64,000 nt of DNA from an uncultured beta proteobacterium (lineage in GTDB: Bacteria > Pseudomonadota > Gammaproteobacteria > Burkholderiales > Burkholderiaceae_E): contig CAIZNI010000023.1 of NCBI GenBank assembly GCA_903934295.1, positions 1 to 64,000 of the forward strand, in the 5' to 3' direction. The notes under the pieces are model-generated. The model was not told the DNA's origin. It made no database searches and saw only the letters and a program-made list of their open reading frames with translations. How positions within the stretch are numbered: position 1 is the first letter of the stretch; each line of letters opens with the position of its first letter. A program made the translations under genes and the position numbers. Of the stretch, positions 60,951-64,000 are shown piece by piece.

Positions 60951-62876
60951 ATGGGCGCGTGGGAAATCAAGGGACCGGCTCGGGGCACCTGCCGATCCTG
61001 GCGGGATCTTTATCCGGAACTCGGCGCACAGGTCGAGCGGATCACCGCGCCGACCGGGCGCGGCATCGCCTGGGAAGGCACCGAGATCTGGGCCTACCGC
61101 GAGCGCCCCCGCCACATCATCGAGGTGTTCGATGCGAACGTCGCCCGCTATCCGGCGCGCGAGGCCTATGTGTTTCACCCGGGCGGCCAGCGCCTGACCT
61201 GGCAGCAGGTCGGCGAACAGGTCGACCGCGTGGCCGCGCGGCTGCGCCGCGATTTCGGCATCGCCAAGCGCGACCGGGTGTGCCTGCTCACCCTGGGCTG
61301 CCCGGAATACGTCGTCACCTATCTGGCGGTGCTCAAGCTGGGCGCCATCGCGGTGCCGGTGAACCTGGGCCTGACCGCGCAGGGTCTGGCCGCGCAGATC
61401 GACAAGGTGGGCGCGAGCCTGCTGGTTGTCTCGCCCGACGTCTGGCAAAGCAAGCTCGAATCGGTGCGCGACACCCTGACCAGCGTCAGGGCGGTGTTCA
61501 TGACCGGCGAACAGGCCGCGCCGGGCACCCTCGCCTTCGCCGACCTGAACCGGGCGGGCGTCGAGGCGGCACCGCACGAGACGATCGACGAATGGGACCT
61601 CTGCGCGATCTCGTTCACCTCCGGCACCACCGGCGCGCCCAAGGGCACGATGGCGATGCACATCAACGCGCTGGGCTGCGCACGCAACATCATGCATGCG
61701 GCCCGAGGGCTCGATGTCGAGGACATCAACATCTGCATGCCGCCGCTCTATCACAACACCGCCGTCTACACCGACTTCATGCCGGCGCTGCTCACCGGCG
61801 GCAAGTGCGTGGTGATGACCTCGTTTGCACCGCTCGACGCGATCCGCCTGATCGAACGCGAGCGGGTCACCTGGACGGTGGCCGCGCCGATCATGCTGTG
61901 GATGATGATGAACCATCCCGAGTTCGCGCAGCATGACTGCAGCACCCTGAAGAAGATCCTGTTCGGCGGGCATGCCGCGTCCGAGACCTACATCAACCAG
62001 CTCAAGCAAGCCTTCTCGCCGATCGCGATGGTCAACGGCGGCTCGGTGTCCGAAAGCACCGCACTCGGGTTCGCGCTGCCCACCGAGGACGCGATCCGCA
62101 AGATCACCAGCTGCGGCCTGGCCACGCCGAACACCGACATCGCGATCTTCGATGACGACGGCAATGAGGTCACCGAGCCCGGGGTGATCGGCGAGGTCGC
62201 CTACCGCGGCCAGCAGACCAACGCCGGCTACTGGGACGAACCCGGCAAGACCGCCGAGGTGTTCCGGCGCGACGGCTTCGTGCTGTCGGGCGACTGGGCG
62301 CGGATCGACGAGGAAGGCTATCTCTGGCTGCTCGACCGCAAGAAGGACATGGTGGTTCGCGGCGGCCAGAACGTCTATTGCATCGAGGTCGAGAACAAGC
62401 TTTACCTGCATCCCGCGGTGCTGCGGGCGGCCGTGGTGGGCGTGCCCGATCACCTGTTCTCGGAGCGGCTCAAGGCGGTGCTGGTGCTCAAGCCCGGCCA
62501 CCGCGTGAGCGCTGCCGAGATCCGCGCGCACTGCGCCGGGCACCTGGCGCCCTACGAGGTCCCGGAATACGTGGTGTTCGCGCAGGCGATCCCCACCAAC
62601 GCCGCGGGCAAGACCCTGAAGCAGCCACTGGTCGACTTCTGGGGCGACACCGACGACACCGTGGCCGCGCGGCTGGCGGCCTTCTGTGCCAGCATGCCGG
62701 CGGCGCTCACCGAACGGCCGCTGCTGCGACTGGACGGGGCGCCGCTGACCCCGGCACAGGCCCTCGAGGCGATCGGGCAACCCGGCGAGCCGGGGCTGTC
62801 GCTGGTCCGGCAGATCGCCGAACAGGGCATCGTCGGGCTCACGCGGCCTGACGAAGCGCGTTTTCGCGGTGCGTAA
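60951..62876 (+). CDS. AMP-binding acyl-CoA synthetase
   Basis: ISFTSGTTGAPKGTMAMHINALG, MVNGGSVSESTALGFALP, DRKKDMVVRGGQNVYCIEVENKLYLHPAV. Confidence 0.92.
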   Translation: MGAWEIKGPARGTCRSWRDLYPELGAQVERITAPTGRGIAWEGTEIWAYRERPRHIIEVFDANVARYPAREAYVFHPGGQRLTWQQVGEQVDRVAARLRRDFGIAKRDRVCLLTLGCPEYVVTYLAVLKLGAIAVPVNLGLTAQGLAAQIDKVGASLLVVSPDVWQSKLESVRDTLTSVRAVFMTGEQAAPGTLAFADLNRAGVEAAPHETIDEWDLCAISFTSGTTGAPKGTMAMHINALGCARNIMHAARGLDVEDINICMPPLYHNTAVYTDFMPALLTGGKCVVMTSFAPLDAIRLIERERVTWTVAAPIMLWMMMNHPEFAQHDCSTLKKILFGGHAASETYINQLKQAFSPIAMVNGGSVSESTALGFALPTEDAIRKITSCGLATPNTDIAIFDDDGNEVTEPGVIGEVAYRGQQTNAGYWDEPGKTAEVFRRDGFVLSGDWARIDEEGYLWLLDRKKDMVVRGGQNVYCIEVENKLYLHPAVLRAAVVGVPDHLFSERLKAVLVLKPGHRVSAAEIRAHCAGHLAPYEVPEYVVFAQAIPTNAAGKTLKQPLVDFWGDTDDTVAARLAAFCASMPAALTERPLLRLDGAPLTPAQALEAIGQPGEPGLSLVRQIAEQGIVGLTRPDEARFRGA

Positions 62877-62900
62877 ACGGTGGTGACCCTGATCCGACGC

Positions 62901-62974
62901 CCATCACCGGGGTCGCCAAGGCAGTACCCGACGGTCACACGCTGCTGATCGCGACCGGCGCGCCGGTCGTCCGA
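62901..62974 (+). pseudogene. Tiny internal fragment of a Bug/TctC-family substrate-binding protein
   Basis: In-frame PITGVAKAVPDGHTLLIATGAPVV carries the Bug PDGxTLL signature; no start, N-terminus or C-terminus nearby. Confidence 0.5.
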
Positions 62975-64000
62975 TCAGAGCCCCATGGCCATGCCGTCGC
63001 CCGCCGGATCGGCGCCGCCATCCAGACGCCCGTCGACCAGCCGCACCGCGTGCACCAGCGGCGCCATGTAACTGAACGGATGACGCTGCACCGGATAACC
63101 CCGGGTCTCGAGCGCGGCCTGCGTGGATCGCAGGATCCGGTTGGTCACCTCGATGGTGTCCGAGGTCGTGCAAAAGCGCGGCGCGCTGACCGCGTCGTGG
63201 GCGCTCATGCCGAAGTCGACCGCATTCAGGATCGCCTGCAGATTGCCCATGGTGATGGTGGTGCCCCCCGGCGCGCCGACGACGAAGAACGGCTTGTCGT
63301 CGCGGAACACGATGGTGGGCGACATCGCCGAGAAGCGCGCCTTGCCCGGCGCCAGCGAGCCGGTGCGGCCCGGCCGCGGATCGAACACCATCATGCAGTT
63401 GTTGTACATGAAGCCCAGTCCGTCGGTGACCACGCCCGAGGACGAACCCAGTGAATGGGTGAGCGAGACGCAGGCGCCGCTCGCATCGGCCACGCTCACA
63501 TGGGTGGTCTCGCGGCTTTCCTTGCCCCCGGTGTTCAGACGCGGCACCGAGGTCTTCACGCCCGACCGGATCCGCTCGGCCATCCGCGCCGCGTACTCCT
63601 TGGAGCACAGCTCGGCCAGCGGAATCTCGACGAACCGCGGATCGCCGATGCGCGAATCCTTTTCGACGGTGGCGATCTTCATCGCCTCGGAGACCACCGC
63701 AATGTAATCGGGCGAGTTGTGGCCCATCGCCGCGAGGTCGAAGTGCTCGAGGATATTGAGCATGATGACGATCATCAGGCCGCCGCCGGGTGGCGGATTG
63801 GTTGCGACCTTGTGCCCGCGATAGGTGGTCAACAGCGGCGGCGCCGACTCGGTGGCGCAGGTCGCCAGGTCTTCGAGCGTGATCAGCCCGCCGTGCGCGG
63901 CCATGTCGGCGGCGATCCGGTGTGCGATCTCGCCATGGTAGAAATCGTCGACGCCGTGCTCGGCGATGCGCCGATAGGTGCGCGCCATGTCGGGGTTGCG
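62975..64000 (-). CDS. Gamma-glutamyltransferase, C-terminal part (5' end beyond right window edge)
   Basis: GESRETTHVSVADASGACVSLTHSLGSSSGVV-type nucleophile region (ETTHVSV), PPPGGGLMIVIMLNILE, KPFFVVGAPGGTTITMGNLQAILN. Confidence 0.93.
   Translation of the reverse strand, partial: RNPDMARTYRRIAEHGVDDFYHGEIAHRIAADMAAHGGLITLEDLATCATESAPPLLTTYRGHKVATNPPPGGGLMIVIMLNILEHFDLAAMGHNSPDYIAVVSEAMKIATVEKDSRIGDPRFVEIPLAELCSKEYAARMAERIRSGVKTSVPRLNTGGKESRETTHVSVADASGACVSLTHSLGSSSGVVTDGLGFMYNNCMMVFDPRPGRTGSLAPGKARFSAMSPTIVFRDDKPFFVVGAPGGTTITMGNLQAILNAVDFGMSAHDAVSAPRFCTTSDTIEVTNRILRSTQAALETRGYPVQRHPFSYMAPLVHAVRLVDGRLDGGADPAGDGMAMGL

Overview
This 64 kb window comes from a high-GC betaproteobacterial-type (Burkholderiales-like) chromosome, with about 40 supportable protein genes. 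The left 3.8 kb is visibly lower in GC and is a decayed accessory patch. It holds the 5' part of an IS21-family transposase with repeated terminal motifs, a LysE-like fragment, a lipoprotein esterase-like-phytase gene, two tRNA relics, an IS3-family transposase tail and a 23-bp direct repeat bounding the patch. The rest is mostly ordinary: a Bug/TctC binding protein with a TauD dioxygenase, a Gtr-like glycosylation pair, and a large glycogen cluster (glgP-glgB-glgX-malQ // glgC-glgA // second glgC). It also carries an MCP, acyl-CoA synthetases, an NDH-SelD fusion, a carotenoid oxygenase, an RlmN-like enzyme, an acyl-CoA carboxylase beta subunit, an Fe-type ABC importer, an RND pump, Ada, a CYTH-CHAD protein, a P450/TetR pair and a gamma-glutamyltransferase. 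The most interesting signals are regulatory or relic-like. Two FNR/ANR-type palindromes flank the glycogen cluster, and a truncated PEP-synthase N-terminus with intact translation signals sits as a leader in front of the second glgC. Two Bug-family binding-protein ghosts occur between intact genes, and a 53-aa ORF lies tightly packed between an RlmN-like gene and a hydrolase. I found no CRISPR array, rRNA operon, intact tRNA or recognisable defence system. All family calls are from reading the sequence; no database search was run.
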